Below, piece after piece: positions 22,551 to 31,184 of a DNA stretch of 43,082 nt. How positions within the stretch are numbered: the first letter of the stretch is position 1; each line of letters begins with the position of its first letter. The notes under the pieces were generated by a model that was given only the letters and a program-made list of their open reading frames with translations, ran no database searches and had not been told where the DNA came from. Origin of the DNA: Deltaproteobacteria bacterium. GTDB lineage: Bacteria; Myxococcota_A; UBA9160; SMWR01. Position numbers and translations under genes: made by a program. Location of the stretch: assembly GCA_019310425.1 (NCBI GenBank), contig JAFDEI010000011.1, positions 1 to 43,082 of the forward strand, read 5' to 3'.

Positions 22551-22572
22551 TTCATGAATAATGCGGGCTAGC
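22551..22572. repeat. second copy of the dispersed repeat end
   Basis: TTCATGAATAATGCGGGCTAGC matches the complement of 15671-15692 with one mismatch. The bases to its left (CTGCGGTCGCGCA on the opposite strand) also resemble the interior of the 15.7-kb element. Only one end is recognisable here; the partner end was not found. The SRPBCC gene begins 18 bases after it. Confidence 0.65.
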
Positions 22573-22590
22573 AGAGGGAGCGGGCTCCAG

Positions 22591-23052
22591 ATGGCGTGCT
22601 CGACGTTCGAGAAACGCATCACGATCCGCTCCACCGCGGACGCGATCTATGCCGAGCTCTCCGATCCGGGGCGGCAGGTCGGGCTGCAGCCCCTGCTCGT
22701 CGAAACCGAGGAGCTCGTGGCTGCAGCATCGGGTTCTTCGCGCACATTCATCGCGATCGAGGCGGTCCCGGTCGCGCTCGGATGGACGCTGCGCAATCGA
22801 ATCGAGGTTCGCATCGACCTGACCCGACCCGGTGAAGTCGTCGAGTTCCACGCGCGAAGTATTCCGGGAGTTCGCGTATACAGTCGTTTCACGCTCACGC
22901 CCGACGGCGATCGAACGACGGTGCACGAGTGTGTTCGCGTCGAAATGCCGCGGCTACTGCGCGCGTTCATCGCAGCTCGCGCCGAGGCCGCGCATGCGAA
23001 ACTGCTCTGCAACCTCAAGCGGCGGCTCGAGCTCGATGGGGAAGCGACATGA
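22591..23052 (+). CDS. SRPBCC (START/Bet v1-like) family protein
   Basis: The 153-residue protein begins CSTFEKRITIRSTADAIYAELSDPGR, a polyketide-cyclase/dehydrase-like N-terminus. Its alternating strands include IEAVPVALGWTLRNRIEVRIDLTRPGEVVEFHARSIPGVRVYSRFTLTPDGDRTTVHECVRVEM, ending in the long C-terminal helix FIAARAEAAHAKLLCNLKRRLE. This is the SRPBCC helix-grip fold, which binds a hydrophobic ligand. The stop overlaps the next ATG at 23049. Confidence 0.78.
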   Translation: MACSTFEKRITIRSTADAIYAELSDPGRQVGLQPLLVETEELVAAASGSSRTFIAIEAVPVALGWTLRNRIEVRIDLTRPGEVVEFHARSIPGVRVYSRFTLTPDGDRTTVHECVRVEMPRLLRAFIAARAEAAHAKLLCNLKRRLELDGEAT

Positions 23053-23507
23053 CGAACTCCCGCGAAAGACTCGTCGCGGGAGCATTCTGTGCCTTCGGAT
23101 GGCTCTCGTCACTCACCTATCCATTCCACCTGATCGCTCCGCACCTGCACCCCTGCAGCGACGGAAACGCCCTGCCCTACCTCGTCAGCCTCGTCGCGGG
23201 CCCCGCGACGCTCGCCATGGCGGTGCTGCTGCTCACACTGGGCGCCGGGCTCGGGGTGGTGGTGCGTTGGCCCTGCCTGCTCCACCTCGGAACCGCAGCC
23301 GCGGCCGTTCTCGTGCTCCCGTCCTACTTGGTGAGTACCACGATCGAGGGCCATTTCATCTGTGCAGCGAACGCCGCCGGCGGCCCGTCGGACTTTCCGT
23401 CGGCCGCGTGGCAGCGCGGATTCGCCCCGGTTCATGACGCGACGATCGTGCTGTTCGGCGGATTCCTGGTCTGGTATTGGAGACGCGCGGCCGGCGGCGA
23501 CGCGTGA
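23049..23507 (+). CDS. hypothetical membrane protein
   Basis: ATG 23049 overlaps the SRPBCC stop (ATGA). The 152-residue protein has four hydrophobic segments, including GAFCAFGWLSSLTYPFHLIAP, LVAGPATLAMAVLLLTLGAGLGVVV, LLHLGTAAAAVLVLPSYLV and ATIVLFGGFLVWYW, so it is integral to the inner membrane. His and Cys residues in LIAPHLHPCSDG and EGHFICAAN could bind a metal. I do not recognise the family. Confidence 0.6.
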   Translation: MTNSRERLVAGAFCAFGWLSSLTYPFHLIAPHLHPCSDGNALPYLVSLVAGPATLAMAVLLLTLGAGLGVVVRWPCLLHLGTAAAAVLVLPSYLVSTTIEGHFICAANAAGGPSDFPSAAWQRGFAPVHDATIVLFGGFLVWYWRRAAGGDA

Positions 23508-23914
23508 TGCACGCGACGCCCCGCAGATTGCTTCGCATTCTCCTTGCCGCCGTTGCGTTTGGCACCGCGGCGCACGCAGCTGAGACCGCGGAACCGGTCC
23601 CCGGCAAGATCACGACAATCCCGTGCTTCGAGCGCGCGGCTGCAGTGGCCTATCTGCACCGATTCCAGGATCAGATCATGCTTCGTTGGGTGATCCCCGA
23701 AGACACGATCTCCGACCAGATGGTCGCAGTGCGCTTCCGGCTCTCGGAAGACGGCAACGTGGCCGCTTGGAAACTCCTGTCCTGGACCAATCGCCGCATC
23801 GCCAACAGCGTCGAACTCGCCTTCCGACACGCCACCTCACCAGGTCCGATCCCCGAGCCCGCAATCTGCCTGGTCGACCGCATGGTCGAGATGCACTTCG
23901 AGAATCCCTACTGA
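23507..23914 (+). CDS. exported protein with TonB C-terminal-like domain
   Basis: ATG 23507 overlaps the previous stop by one base. The 135-residue protein has a signal peptide (MHATPRRLLRILLAAVAFGTAAHA) and a TonB-C-like domain: QMVAVRFRLSEDGNVAAWKLLSWTNRRIANSVELAFRHATSPGPIPEPA. In TonB-type modules this beta-alpha-beta unit contacts outer-membrane receptors. With no N-terminal proline-rich spanner here, it is more likely a stand-alone periplasmic homologue. Two cysteines (PCFER, ICLVD) are present. Confidence 0.6.
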   Translation: MHATPRRLLRILLAAVAFGTAAHAAETAEPVPGKITTIPCFERAAAVAYLHRFQDQIMLRWVIPEDTISDQMVAVRFRLSEDGNVAAWKLLSWTNRRIANSVELAFRHATSPGPIPEPAICLVDRMVEMHFENPY

Positions 23915-24047
23915 TCCCAGGCTGGAACCCGCCACGACGTCGAGAGCCTCCCAGGTACTCCTCGGTCGCCAGGCGGCCGAATCCGAGCATCCGCGCTCTG
24001 TTTTCGGTATGAAGTGCCCTGCATTCGACACCCGAAGGAGCGGAATC

Positions 24048-24425
24048 GTGAGTGAAGCCGAACGAGGAATGATCGACGAAATTGCGGTCGACGCGACCAA
24101 TCTCTATCGCGAAGAGATCTTTACGGATCTCAAGGTCGCGACGATTCGACGCCTGGCCCCGATCCTTCCCGACGGCTCGGACGATCCCGCTCGCCCGGTG
24201 ATCTTCGTGGGCCAGACCACCCTGATGTCACAGGCCGGACCAGTGCCGGTGCAGTGTCCGATCGAAGCCGTCTCGCTCGAAGAAGCCATGAATGGCTTCC
24301 CGGCCGCGGTCAATCAGGCGGTCGAGCGGATGGTCGAAGAAGCCCGCGAAATGCAGCGCCAGGAGGCTTCGCGCATCGTCGTGCCGGGACGCGATACCGG
24401 CCCCGGCAAGATCACACTCGGCTGA
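24048..24425 (+). CDS. hypothetical cytoplasmic protein
   Basis: The likely start is GTG 24048 with AAGGAG seven bases upstream; an in-frame ATG at 24009 lacks one. The 125-residue protein has a helical N-terminus (ERGMIDEIAVDATNLYREEIFTDLK), a strand-rich centre RPVIFVGQTTLMSQAGPVPVQCPIEA and a C-terminal helix. Family not recognised. It is followed after 124 bases by the dipeptidase gene. Confidence 0.55.
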   Translation: MSEAERGMIDEIAVDATNLYREEIFTDLKVATIRRLAPILPDGSDDPARPVIFVGQTTLMSQAGPVPVQCPIEAVSLEEAMNGFPAAVNQAVERMVEEAREMQRQEASRIVVPGRDTGPGKITLG

Positions 24426-24549
24426 GTCCGGCCCAGGGCCGAAGGCCGGCCCCTTCGAATCGAACCGCGTGGTCCTTCGCCCCCCCTCCCTCCGCGCTGT
24501 ACCCGGCTCTCGAGATGGACGCACCGAGTTGCCAGCAGGAGAGGAGTGT

Positions 24550-25713
24550 ATGAGAAGACTTCTCTGGCGACTGCTGATCGTCGTCGCAGCTGGCGTCGCG
24601 CTCTTCTTCTGGTTTGGCGCCAACCTCGAGCGCTTCGTCAATCGAGTCGATGCGGTCGTGCTGCCGGGCGTGACCGAAGAGGCGCTCCGAATCCACGACG
24701 AGTCGTTGGTCGTGGATCTCCACGCCGACTCCCTGCTGTTCGACCGCGATCTCAGCGTCCGCAGCGACATCGGTCACGTCGACCTTCCGCGCCTGCGCGA
24801 AGGCGGCGTGGCGCTCCAGATGTTCACCGCGGCGACGCGCATGCCATTCACGTTCGACATCCACGAGGTCGATGCGAACGGCAGCGACATCCTGACCGTC
24901 GGGTTCGTAGCCCAGCGAGCGCCGATGGCCGGCATGGGCCCACGCGACCGCGCACTTCATCAGGCCGGGAGACTCGGCGAGCTGATCGAAAGCTCGGAGG
25001 GCGCCGTCATGCCGGTCCGGACGCGCGCCGATCTCGATGCCGCCATCGCGGCACACCGCGAGAACAGCGACGTCGTCGGTGTCATCTTCGGTATCGAGGG
25101 AGCCCACGCGCTCGAGGGCGACCTCGACAACCTCCCGGTGCTGTTCGACGCGGGCGTCCGGATGATCGGGCTCGCCCATTTCTTCGACAACGAATTCGCG
25201 GGCTCGGCTCACGGGATCGAAAAGGGTGGTCTCAGCGACCTCGGGCGCGAGCTCATTGCCCGCATGGAGGCGATGGGGATCGCGATCGACCTGGCCCACC
25301 TCTCGCCGACCGCGATCGACGACGTACTCGCGATCGCAAACAAGCCACTGCTGGTCTCCCACACCGGCGTACGGGCCACCTGCGACTCTCCCCGCAACCT
25401 CTCGGATGAACACATCCGAGCCATCGCCAACACCGGCGGAGCAATCGGCATCGGCTACTTCGAGCTCGCCATCTGCGGGACGAACCCGACCGAGATCGTC
25501 GCCGCAATGAAGCACGTCATCGAACTCGTCGGCGATGAACACGTCGCACTCGGCTCCGACTACGACGGCGGAACCGAGGTCGCGTTCGACACCAGCCAGC
25601 TGCGCGCCCTCACCCAGCAGATGCTCGACGACGGCCTGTCCGAAGAGTCGATCCGGAAGATCGCCGGGGAGAACGCGATCCGGGTGTTGCGACGCACCCT
25701 GCCGCGCCGCTGA
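24550..25713 (+). CDS. membrane dipeptidase (renal-dipeptidase family, M19)
   Basis: ATG 24550 has GGAGAGGAG upstream and gives 387 residues; the longer track ORF is not supported. An N-terminal helix (LLIVVAAGVALFFWFGA) anchors or exports the enzyme. The dinuclear-zinc ligands of M19 are present: VVDLHADSLL (HxD), IFGIEGAHALEGD (Glu), LVSHTGVRATCDSPRNLSDEH (His) and LGSDYDGG. The enzyme hydrolyses dipeptides, including D-amino-acid-containing ones, and related proteins act on beta-lactams. Confidence 0.92.
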   Translation: MRRLLWRLLIVVAAGVALFFWFGANLERFVNRVDAVVLPGVTEEALRIHDESLVVDLHADSLLFDRDLSVRSDIGHVDLPRLREGGVALQMFTAATRMPFTFDIHEVDANGSDILTVGFVAQRAPMAGMGPRDRALHQAGRLGELIESSEGAVMPVRTRADLDAAIAAHRENSDVVGVIFGIEGAHALEGDLDNLPVLFDAGVRMIGLAHFFDNEFAGSAHGIEKGGLSDLGRELIARMEAMGIAIDLAHLSPTAIDDVLAIANKPLLVSHTGVRATCDSPRNLSDEHIRAIANTGGAIGIGYFELAICGTNPTEIVAAMKHVIELVGDEHVALGSDYDGGTEVAFDTSQLRALTQQMLDDGLSEESIRKIAGENAIRVLRRTLPRR

Positions 25714-25888
25714 GCCACGCCACAGCTGCCGATCCCCTGCCGGTCGGCTGCGCAAGAGTTGCCGGTCATGGACGACTTCCGCATTTCTGTGCGCCGCATC
25801 ACTCATGCCGATGCCGCCTTCGGTCGTTAGACGGTAGGGCTGTGAACGTCGCGCGCGGCGACGATGGATCGCGAACCCGGAGGAACGA

Positions 25889-26293
25889 ATGAGCGACAAA
25901 AGCACCCGCAAGCTCGAGGCCAGCTCGCGCGATCTGGACTTTCAGGATTTTCGCTCGCGACACATCGCGTCGATCGTAGTGCTGTCGGGCGGTGTCATCG
26001 GCAACGAATTCGTCCTCGACGATCCCAAGATCCGGCTGGGTCGCGGGCCCGAGGTCGAATTCGAATTCGAAGATTCGGCAATGTCGCGCGAGCACGCGAT
26101 CTTCGAATTCGCGGACGGCGCCTTCGTGCTGCGCGATGCCGGCAGCACCAACGGGATCCGCGTGAACGGCGAGCAGCTGATGGCACACGAACTCGATCAC
26201 GGAGATCGGCTCGAAATCGGCGAGCACGTATTCCAGTTCTTGATCGAGAATCGCGAACAGACACCGCCGACCTACGTCATCGCTGACGACTGA
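25889..26293 (+). CDS. FHA-domain protein
   Basis: The 134-residue protein has a ribosome-binding site GGAGGAA before ATG 25889. After a 25-residue polar N-terminus rich in Thr and Ser, a single forkhead-associated domain is clear: IRLGRGPEVEFEFEDSAMSREHAIFEFADGAFVLRDAGSTNGIRVNG (GR, SxxH and NG phosphothreonine-binding motifs). FHA domains bind phosphothreonine, and the STRKLE-like N-terminus may itself be phosphorylated. The kinase gene starts 25 bases downstream, so the pair likely works together. Confidence 0.92.
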   Translation: MSDKSTRKLEASSRDLDFQDFRSRHIASIVVLSGGVIGNEFVLDDPKIRLGRGPEVEFEFEDSAMSREHAIFEFADGAFVLRDAGSTNGIRVNGEQLMAHELDHGDRLEIGEHVFQFLIENREQTPPTYVIADD

Positions 26294-26318
26294 CGGCTCG
26301 CACCGCGGAACACCCACC

Positions 26319-27644
26319 ATGTCGAATTCGCCGCGCAAGGCCATTGGGAACTACGAAATCCGTCGTGAACTCGCGCAGGGCGGGATGGGCATCGTCTACC
26401 TCGCGACACAGCCCGCGCTCGAGCGGGACGTCGTAATCAAGAGTCTCCGGCGCGGTCTCGCGGACGACCCGAGCCTGGAGAAGCGCTTCCAGCGCGAGGC
26501 TCAGGCGGCAGCCGCAATCCACCACCAGAACACGGTGGCAGTCTACGACTGCTTTGCATGGCGCGGCGAGCACTTCATCGTCCAGGAGTACGTCGCGGGT
26601 GAAGACCTCGCAGCCATCCTGCGCATTGTGCGACGGATCGAACCCCGAATTGCCGGAATGATCGCGCTGGAGATCGCGCGCGGGCTCGAGGAGGTGCACG
26701 CCCGCACCGTGGTGCACCGCGACCTGAAGCCGGGCAATATCCTGATCGGTCGCGCAGGTGAGGTGAAGATCGCCGACTTCGGGATCGCACTCGAACGGCA
26801 GAAGAGTGCGTTGACCCAGGTCGGCCACGCAGTCGGTACGCCGGGCTACATGTCACCCGAGCAACACCGCGGTGAGCGGGCCGACCCACGCAGCGATGTC
26901 TTCTCGTTCGGCGTGCTGCTCTACGAGATGTTGACCGGCACACTGCCGTTCCAGCGGTCGGACGAGGCGGACGAGGCGGACGAGGCGGACGAGGCGGACG
27001 AGGGCGAGCCCTCACTGATTCAGCAGATCGAGGCCGGCCACTACGTTCCGGCGCGCAGGCTCACCCCGGGCATACCGCGATCGCAGTCTGCGTTGATCCG
27101 GCGCTGCCTGTACGCGCGCCCGAAGCGCAGAATCCAGAGCGCGACCGGGATCCGCCGAGCCATCGAACGCAGCATCGGCCGTTTGACTCCCGCGGAATGC
27201 CGCAGCGAGATTGCCGCATGGCTCTGGGAGCGCGGGGTTTTCGTCGCCGAGGGCAATGAGACGGAAGTCATCCGGCCGCCTGAGAGCCGTCGTGCGCTAC
27301 GCCACCCCGTCCGCGCGGCCGCATTCGCGGCTGCGAGCGCAGCCGTTCTCGCAGGGGTCGGTCTCGTCCAGGTCGGCGGCTTCCCGCTCCCGGAAGCGAT
27401 GCCGGTCGCCGGTGAGCCGCTCGCGCGTGTCCGCTTTCAAATAGACCCCGCGACCGAAGTGCGCATCGACGGGGGCCCGGCCCTGCGCGTTCCCGCAGGC
27501 GACGCGGTCGACCTCGCACCGGGAAGTCATCACGTATCGTTCCGGCATCCCGAACTCGGAACCAGCGAGCAACGCATCGTCGTCGTCCGCGGTGAAGAAC
27601 GGACCCTCGAACCGATCTACGCCTCTCGATCCGAACAGCCCTGA
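26319..27644 (+). CDS. transmembrane Ser/Thr protein kinase (Pkn2-type) with acidic tandem repeat and PEGA-like sensor
   Basis: The 441-residue protein has a kinase domain (about 8-285), a membrane helix (331-352) and a C-terminal PEGA-like domain (RFQIDPATEVRIDGGPALRVPAG...GSHHVSFRHP). Kinase motifs are complete: glycine loop AQGGMG, Lys41, HRDLKPGN with catalytic Asp135, DFGIA (153-157) and GTPGYMSPEQ. Between YEMLTGTLPFQ and the next helix sits DEADEADEADEADEGE, encoded by repeats of a nine-base unit. It would phosphorylate Ser/Thr on cytoplasmic targets, with the adjacent FHA protein a probable phospho-partner. Confidence 0.93.
   Translation: MSNSPRKAIGNYEIRRELAQGGMGIVYLATQPALERDVVIKSLRRGLADDPSLEKRFQREAQAAAAIHHQNTVAVYDCFAWRGEHFIVQEYVAGEDLAAILRIVRRIEPRIAGMIALEIARGLEEVHARTVVHRDLKPGNILIGRAGEVKIADFGIALERQKSALTQVGHAVGTPGYMSPEQHRGERADPRSDVFSFGVLLYEMLTGTLPFQRSDEADEADEADEADEGEPSLIQQIEAGHYVPARRLTPGIPRSQSALIRRCLYARPKRRIQSATGIRRAIERSIGRLTPAECRSEIAAWLWERGVFVAEGNETEVIRPPESRRALRHPVRAAAFAAASAAVLAGVGLVQVGGFPLPEAMPVAGEPLARVRFQIDPATEVRIDGGPALRVPAGDAVDLAPGSHHVSFRHPELGTSEQRIVVVRGEERTLEPIYASRSEQP
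26961..27002 (+). repeat. in-frame 9-base tandem repeat inside the kinase gene
   Basis: GACGAGGCG is repeated 4.7 times without mismatch, encoding DEA units. Because the unit is a multiple of three, copy-number changes would lengthen or shorten the acidic linker without a frameshift. Confidence 0.9.
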
Positions 27645-27694
27645 TTCAAGCGTGAACGCAGCAACGCCCACCCCGCGTGATACTCTTACCGCGA

Positions 27695-28087
27695 ATGACG
27701 GACGTCGGACTCACCCACATCGCGCTCGAAGCCAGTGACCTCGACGAGAGCATCGCATTCTACGCCACTTTCGCAGCCATGCAGGTGGTCCACCGGCGCA
27801 GCGGCGTGGTGTGGCTCGGCGACAAGATCCGTCCTTTCGTGGTCGTGCTGATCCAGAGCGACCGGATCGAATCGTCGCTGTGCCCGCCTGCACACCTCGG
27901 CATCGCCTGCGCGGCGCGCGACGACGTCGACCGACTCGCCGAGCTCGCGCGCAAGCAAGGTCGGCTGATCCGAGAGCCCGAGGATGCCGGCCCACCCGTC
28001 GGCTACTGGGCCCTGATCCGCGACCCGGACAACCACACCCTCGAGCTGTCCTACGGCCAGGAAGTAGCAGTCACCGTTGAGGGCTAG
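27695..28087 (+). CDS. VOC-family (glyoxalase-like) metalloprotein
   Basis: ATG 27695 gives 130 residues. The fold is the vicinal-oxygen-chelate type: LTHIALEASDLDESIAFYATFAAMQVVHRRSG, WLGDKIRPFVVVLIQ, PPAHLGIACAARDDVDRLAELARKQG, then PVGYWALIRDPDNHTLELSYG. His residues (THIAL, AHLGI) and the final Glu (LELSY) form the usual metal site. Substrate unknown. No Shine-Dalgarno is present; a TGA-TACTCT extended -10 ends eight bases before ATG, so the mRNA may be leaderless. Its stop overlaps the convergent BipA stop by three bases. Confidence 0.85.
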   Translation: MTDVGLTHIALEASDLDESIAFYATFAAMQVVHRRSGVVWLGDKIRPFVVVLIQSDRIESSLCPPAHLGIACAARDDVDRLAELARKQGRLIREPEDAGPPVGYWALIRDPDNHTLELSYGQEVAVTVEG

Positions 28088-29889
28088 AGGCGCTTGCGGA
28101 GGTTCGCGGCGAGGATCCGTTTGCGCAGCCGAAGATGGGCCGGGGTGACTTCGAGAAGCTCGTCGTCTTCCATCCACTCGAGCGCCCACTCGATCTGGAG
28201 CAGGCGCGGTGGAGTCAATACCGCGGCCTCGTCCTTGCCCGCAGCGCGCACGTTGGTGAGTTTCTTCGGGCGCGTGACGTTCACGTTCATGTCCTTCTCG
28301 CGGCGGTTCTCGCCCACGACCTGGCCTTCGTAGACCTGAACGCCGGCACCGACGAACATCATCGCGCGCTCCTGGATCCCGAACAGCGAGTAGGCGGTCG
28401 TCTTGCCCTGGTCGGTCGAGACGATCGCTCCGACCGGCCGCCCCTTGAGGTCTCCCGACCACGGCTCGTAACCCCGGACCGTTCGGTGCATCAGGCCGTC
28501 GCCGCGCGTGTCGGAGAGAAACTCACCGCGGTAGCCGAAGAGTCCGCGGCTCGGCGCGATGAAAGTGAGCCGCACCTGGCCCTCGCGATTCTCCATCGAG
28601 ATCAGGCGCCCCTTGCGTGTGGCGAGCTTCTCCATCACGACGCCGGTCGCGAACTCGGGCACGTCGATCACGACGTCCTCCACCGGCTCGCACTGCTTGC
28701 CGTCGATCTCGCGCCGGATGATCTCGGGCCGCGAAACATTGAACTCGTAGCCGTCGCGCCGCATCGTCTCGATCAGCACCGCGATCTGGAGCTCACCACG
28801 CCCCGCGACCACGAAGGTTTCCGGCGTCTCGGCAGGCTCGATCTGGAGCGAAACGTTGCCGAGCGCCTCACGCCGCAGCCGATCGCCGATCTGTCGACTG
28901 GTGAGGAACTTCCCGTCCTGCCCCGCGAACGGCGAGTTGTTGGGCGAGAAGCGCACCCGAATCGTCGGTGGGTCGATGTGGATCCGCGGCAGCGGGTCGG
29001 GCGAATCAGGGGCGCAGATGGTGTCGCCGATCTCGATCGAATCGACGCCTGCGATCACTGCGAGGTCGCCCGCGAGCGCGTAGTCGAGTTCGACGCGGGT
29101 GAGGCCACGCGCGCCGAGCAGCTTGGTAACCCGGAAGGTCTCGGTCACGCCCGACTCCGTCACCCGCGACACCATCGCGCCACGTTCGAGCCGACCGCGC
29201 GCGACCCGCCCGATCACGAGTCGACCGACGAAGTCGTCATAGTCGAGCGTCACGGCGTGGAACTGCAACGGGCCGTCGATATCGACGTTCGGCGCGGGCG
29301 CGTGCTCGATGATCGCTTCGAACAGCGGCCGCAGATCCGTGCCCGGTTCGCTGGGGTCGAGCGACGCAACGCCATGCTTGGCCGAGGCGTAGATGACCGG
29401 GAAGTCGAGCTGCTCGTCGGTGGCTCCCATCGAGGCCAGCAGATCGAAGACCTCGTCCACCACGGCATGCGCACGCTGCTCGGGGCGATCGATCTTGTTC
29501 ACGACGACCAACGGACGCAGACCGTGCGCGAGCGCCTTGCCGACCACGAAGCGCGTCTGGGGCATCACCCCCTCGACCGCGTCGACGAGCAGCAGCACCG
29601 CATCCACCAGGCCCAGCACGCGTTCCACTTCGCCGCCGAAATCCGCATGGCCCGGCGTGTCGACGAGGTGAATCCTCACCCCTTCGAATTCGATCGCGGT
29701 TTCCTTGGCGTGGATCGTGATCCCGCGTTCGCGCTCGATGTCCTCGCTGTCCATGACCCGGTCGGCGACCTGCTGGTTCTCGCGAAATGCGCCGGTTTGA
29801 CGCAGCAGTCCGTCCAGCAAAGTGGTTTTGCCGTGGTCGACGTGGGCGATAATCGCCAGATTTCGGAGATCTTTACGCGGCTCTTGCAT
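28084..29889 (-). CDS. typA: ribosome-binding GTPase TypA/BipA
   Basis: The 601-residue protein is a full-length TypA/BipA translational GTPase: [15 protein letters not shown] (G1), RGITIHAKE (G2), [14 protein letters not shown] (G3), NKIDRPEQR (G4) and a SAK-type G5 (YASAKHG), followed by the beta-barrel, EF-G-like and C-terminal domains ([65 protein letters not shown]). It acts on the ribosome during stress and 50S assembly. ATG 29889 lacks a clear Shine-Dalgarno; a TAGCCT hexamer lies 12 bases upstream. Confidence 0.97.
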   Translation of the reverse strand: MQEPRKDLRNLAIIAHVDHGKTTLLDGLLRQTGAFRENQQVADRVMDSEDIERERGITIHAKETAIEFEGVRIHLVDTPGHADFGGEVERVLGLVDAVLLLVDAVEGVMPQTRFVVGKALAHGLRPLVVVNKIDRPEQRAHAVVDEVFDLLASMGATDEQLDFPVIYASAKHGVASLDPSEPGTDLRPLFEAIIEHAPAPNVDIDGPLQFHAVTLDYDDFVGRLVIGRVARGRLERGAMVSRVTESGVTETFRVTKLLGARGLTRVELDYALAGDLAVIAGVDSIEIGDTICAPDSPDPLPRIHIDPPTIRVRFSPNNSPFAGQDGKFLTSRQIGDRLRREALGNVSLQIEPAETPETFVVAGRGELQIAVLIETMRRDGYEFNVSRPEIIRREIDGKQCEPVEDVVIDVPEFATGVVMEKLATRKGRLISMENREGQVRLTFIAPSRGLFGYRGEFLSDTRGDGLMHRTVRGYEPWSGDLKGRPVGAIVSTDQGKTTAYSLFGIQERAMMFVGAGVQVYEGQVVGENRREKDMNVNVTRPKKLTNVRAAGKDEAAVLTPPRLLQIEWALEWMEDDELLEVTPAHLRLRKRILAANLRKRL

Positions 29890-29954
29890 GGGAACGGCGG
29901 CAGGCTAGCAGATTCGCGATTCGACGCTTGGAAGCGTCGCCCGGCGCGCCGTAG

Positions 29955-30737
29955 TCAGAAATCGAGCGGGAGCTGCAGGAAGTCGCGATAGATCGCGTCG
30001 CGGTGCTCGAACAGGATCGGGTCGGCCGAGCCGCGCGGCTCCCCTTCGCCGAGTTCGTACTGGCCGCGCAAGAATTTCGGCATCGCGCACTGCTTTTCGG
30101 GCAACGGGCTGAGCAGCGCCGCAAACACCGCCCAGTGGATGTCGAGTGCCGTGAGCGCATCGCCGATGAAGAAACGACTGCCGCGATCGCGCTGTGCCCG
30201 CAGGCGCTCGCTCAGCGTGCGCAATATCTCGCCGACGCGGCCCGGTGCGGCCGCCGCGGCTTCGGCGCCGTAGCCGTAGCGACTTCCAAGGAGGCGAGCC
30301 GGTGCTGCGGCCGGCGAATCGGCGAATTCGGGAACCGTCAAGACCTGGTCGAGCAACATCATCCGACGATTCCAGCCGAAGCCATCTTCGCCGCAGATCT
30401 CGTGACAGAGACCCAGCATGAGCACCCGCTCCGAAGGGTCCGCCGGAATCAGCCGCGGGGCCGGCGCGAGCCGCTCGACGAAGTGCAGGATTTCGGCCCA
30501 ACCGGTTCGCGGCGGGTCGTCGCCGCAGACGACGATTGGCGCGTTCTCGCGGCCGGTCCACTCCCGCAGCTCGACGTTCTCCCCCCCGCCCTCCTGGGCA
30601 ACCGGCGTGTAGGAGATTCCCTTGACGTGAAACAGCCCTTTCGCAGCCTCGCCCCACGGACCGGGGACGCCCGCAGTCAGAACCAGGAAGAGTTCGTCCG
30701 TGCGCTGTTTCGCGGCTTCGATCGGCAGATAGTCCAC
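29955..30737 (-). CDS. glutathione S-transferase-like protein
   Basis: Start GTG 30737 gives 260 residues. The N-terminal part is a divergent thioredoxin-like domain (ELFLVLTAGVPGPWGEAAKGLFHVKGISYTPV, then REWTGRENAPIVVCGDDPPRTGWAEILHFVERL). The C-terminal part is helical and includes RFFIGDALTALDIHWAVFAALL, the GST C-terminal signature. It is longer than the 8.2-kb GST and not closely alike. The role is unknown. It lies about 65 bases upstream of BipA on the same strand. Confidence 0.75.
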   Translation of the reverse strand: MDYLPIEAAKQRTDELFLVLTAGVPGPWGEAAKGLFHVKGISYTPVAQEGGGENVELREWTGRENAPIVVCGDDPPRTGWAEILHFVERLAPAPRLIPADPSERVLMLGLCHEICGEDGFGWNRRMMLLDQVLTVPEFADSPAAAPARLLGSRYGYGAEAAAAAPGRVGEILRTLSERLRAQRDRGSRFFIGDALTALDIHWAVFAALLSPLPEKQCAMPKFLRGQYELGEGEPRGSADPILFEHRDAIYRDFLQLPLDF

Positions 30738-30893
30738 TTTCCGTCCTCGCTCCGTCCCTCGTAAAGGCGCCACCCGTCGGTTCGACCGGCTCTCGACCAG
30801 GCGCCACCGTCGATAGCGCAGTCACCCACGGGCCGGGTATCGTATCTTCGTGCGGGTACTTTCGCACCGATCGCAAACCAGAAGAGAGGTCCC

Positions 30894-31163
30894 GTGCCCA
30901 GAGAACAACTCGGCAACCGCATCCAAGAACTCCTCGACGAACTCGAGAAGGTCGAGCCCGCCGACCCGGCAGCACGCGATCGCCTCGCACACGTGCTGCA
31001 CGACATCCGAACCATGGTCGCCGAATCAGAGCTGGAATCGGACGAGCACGAATCGCTGCGCGAGCGCTTCGACGAAGCCGCTCGGCAATTCGAAGAGAGT
31101 CACCCCACGCTCACCGCCGTAGTCGGGCGGGTGGCAGACAGCCTCGCCAACCTGGGCATTTGA
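30894..31163 (+). CDS. DUF4404 family protein
   Basis: GTG 30894 has GAGAGGT upstream. The 89-residue helical protein reads LGNRIQELLDELEKVEPADPAARDRLAHVLHDIRTMVAE, then LRERFDEAARQFEESHPTLTAVVGRVADSLANLGI, the DUF4404 pattern of short amphipathic helices. Function unknown. It stands 21 bases from the stop of the convergent aminotransferase gene. Confidence 0.8.
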   Translation: MPREQLGNRIQELLDELEKVEPADPAARDRLAHVLHDIRTMVAESELESDEHESLRERFDEAARQFEESHPTLTAVVGRVADSLANLGI

Positions 31164-31184
31164 CACGCCGCCCGGCGCGCCCGC

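Noticed and set aside
21912-22634. 240-residue minus-strand ORF opposite the 21936 gene
   Set aside because: Its composition is less protein-like, and it includes the dispersed repeat end (LLARIIHEG), which also appears at the end of the PHP protein; treated as a repeat artefact.
24437-24465. CGAAGG/CCTTCG dyad after the 24048 gene as a terminator
   Set aside because: Only six pairs and no T-run; common by chance in this composition.
24412-25911. 499-residue minus-strand ORF across the dipeptidase gene
   Set aside because: Shadow; the dipeptidase carries all metal ligands on the plus strand.
28135-29991. 618-residue plus-strand ORF opposite typA
   Set aside because: Antisense shadow of a highly conserved GTPase gene; no family resemblance.
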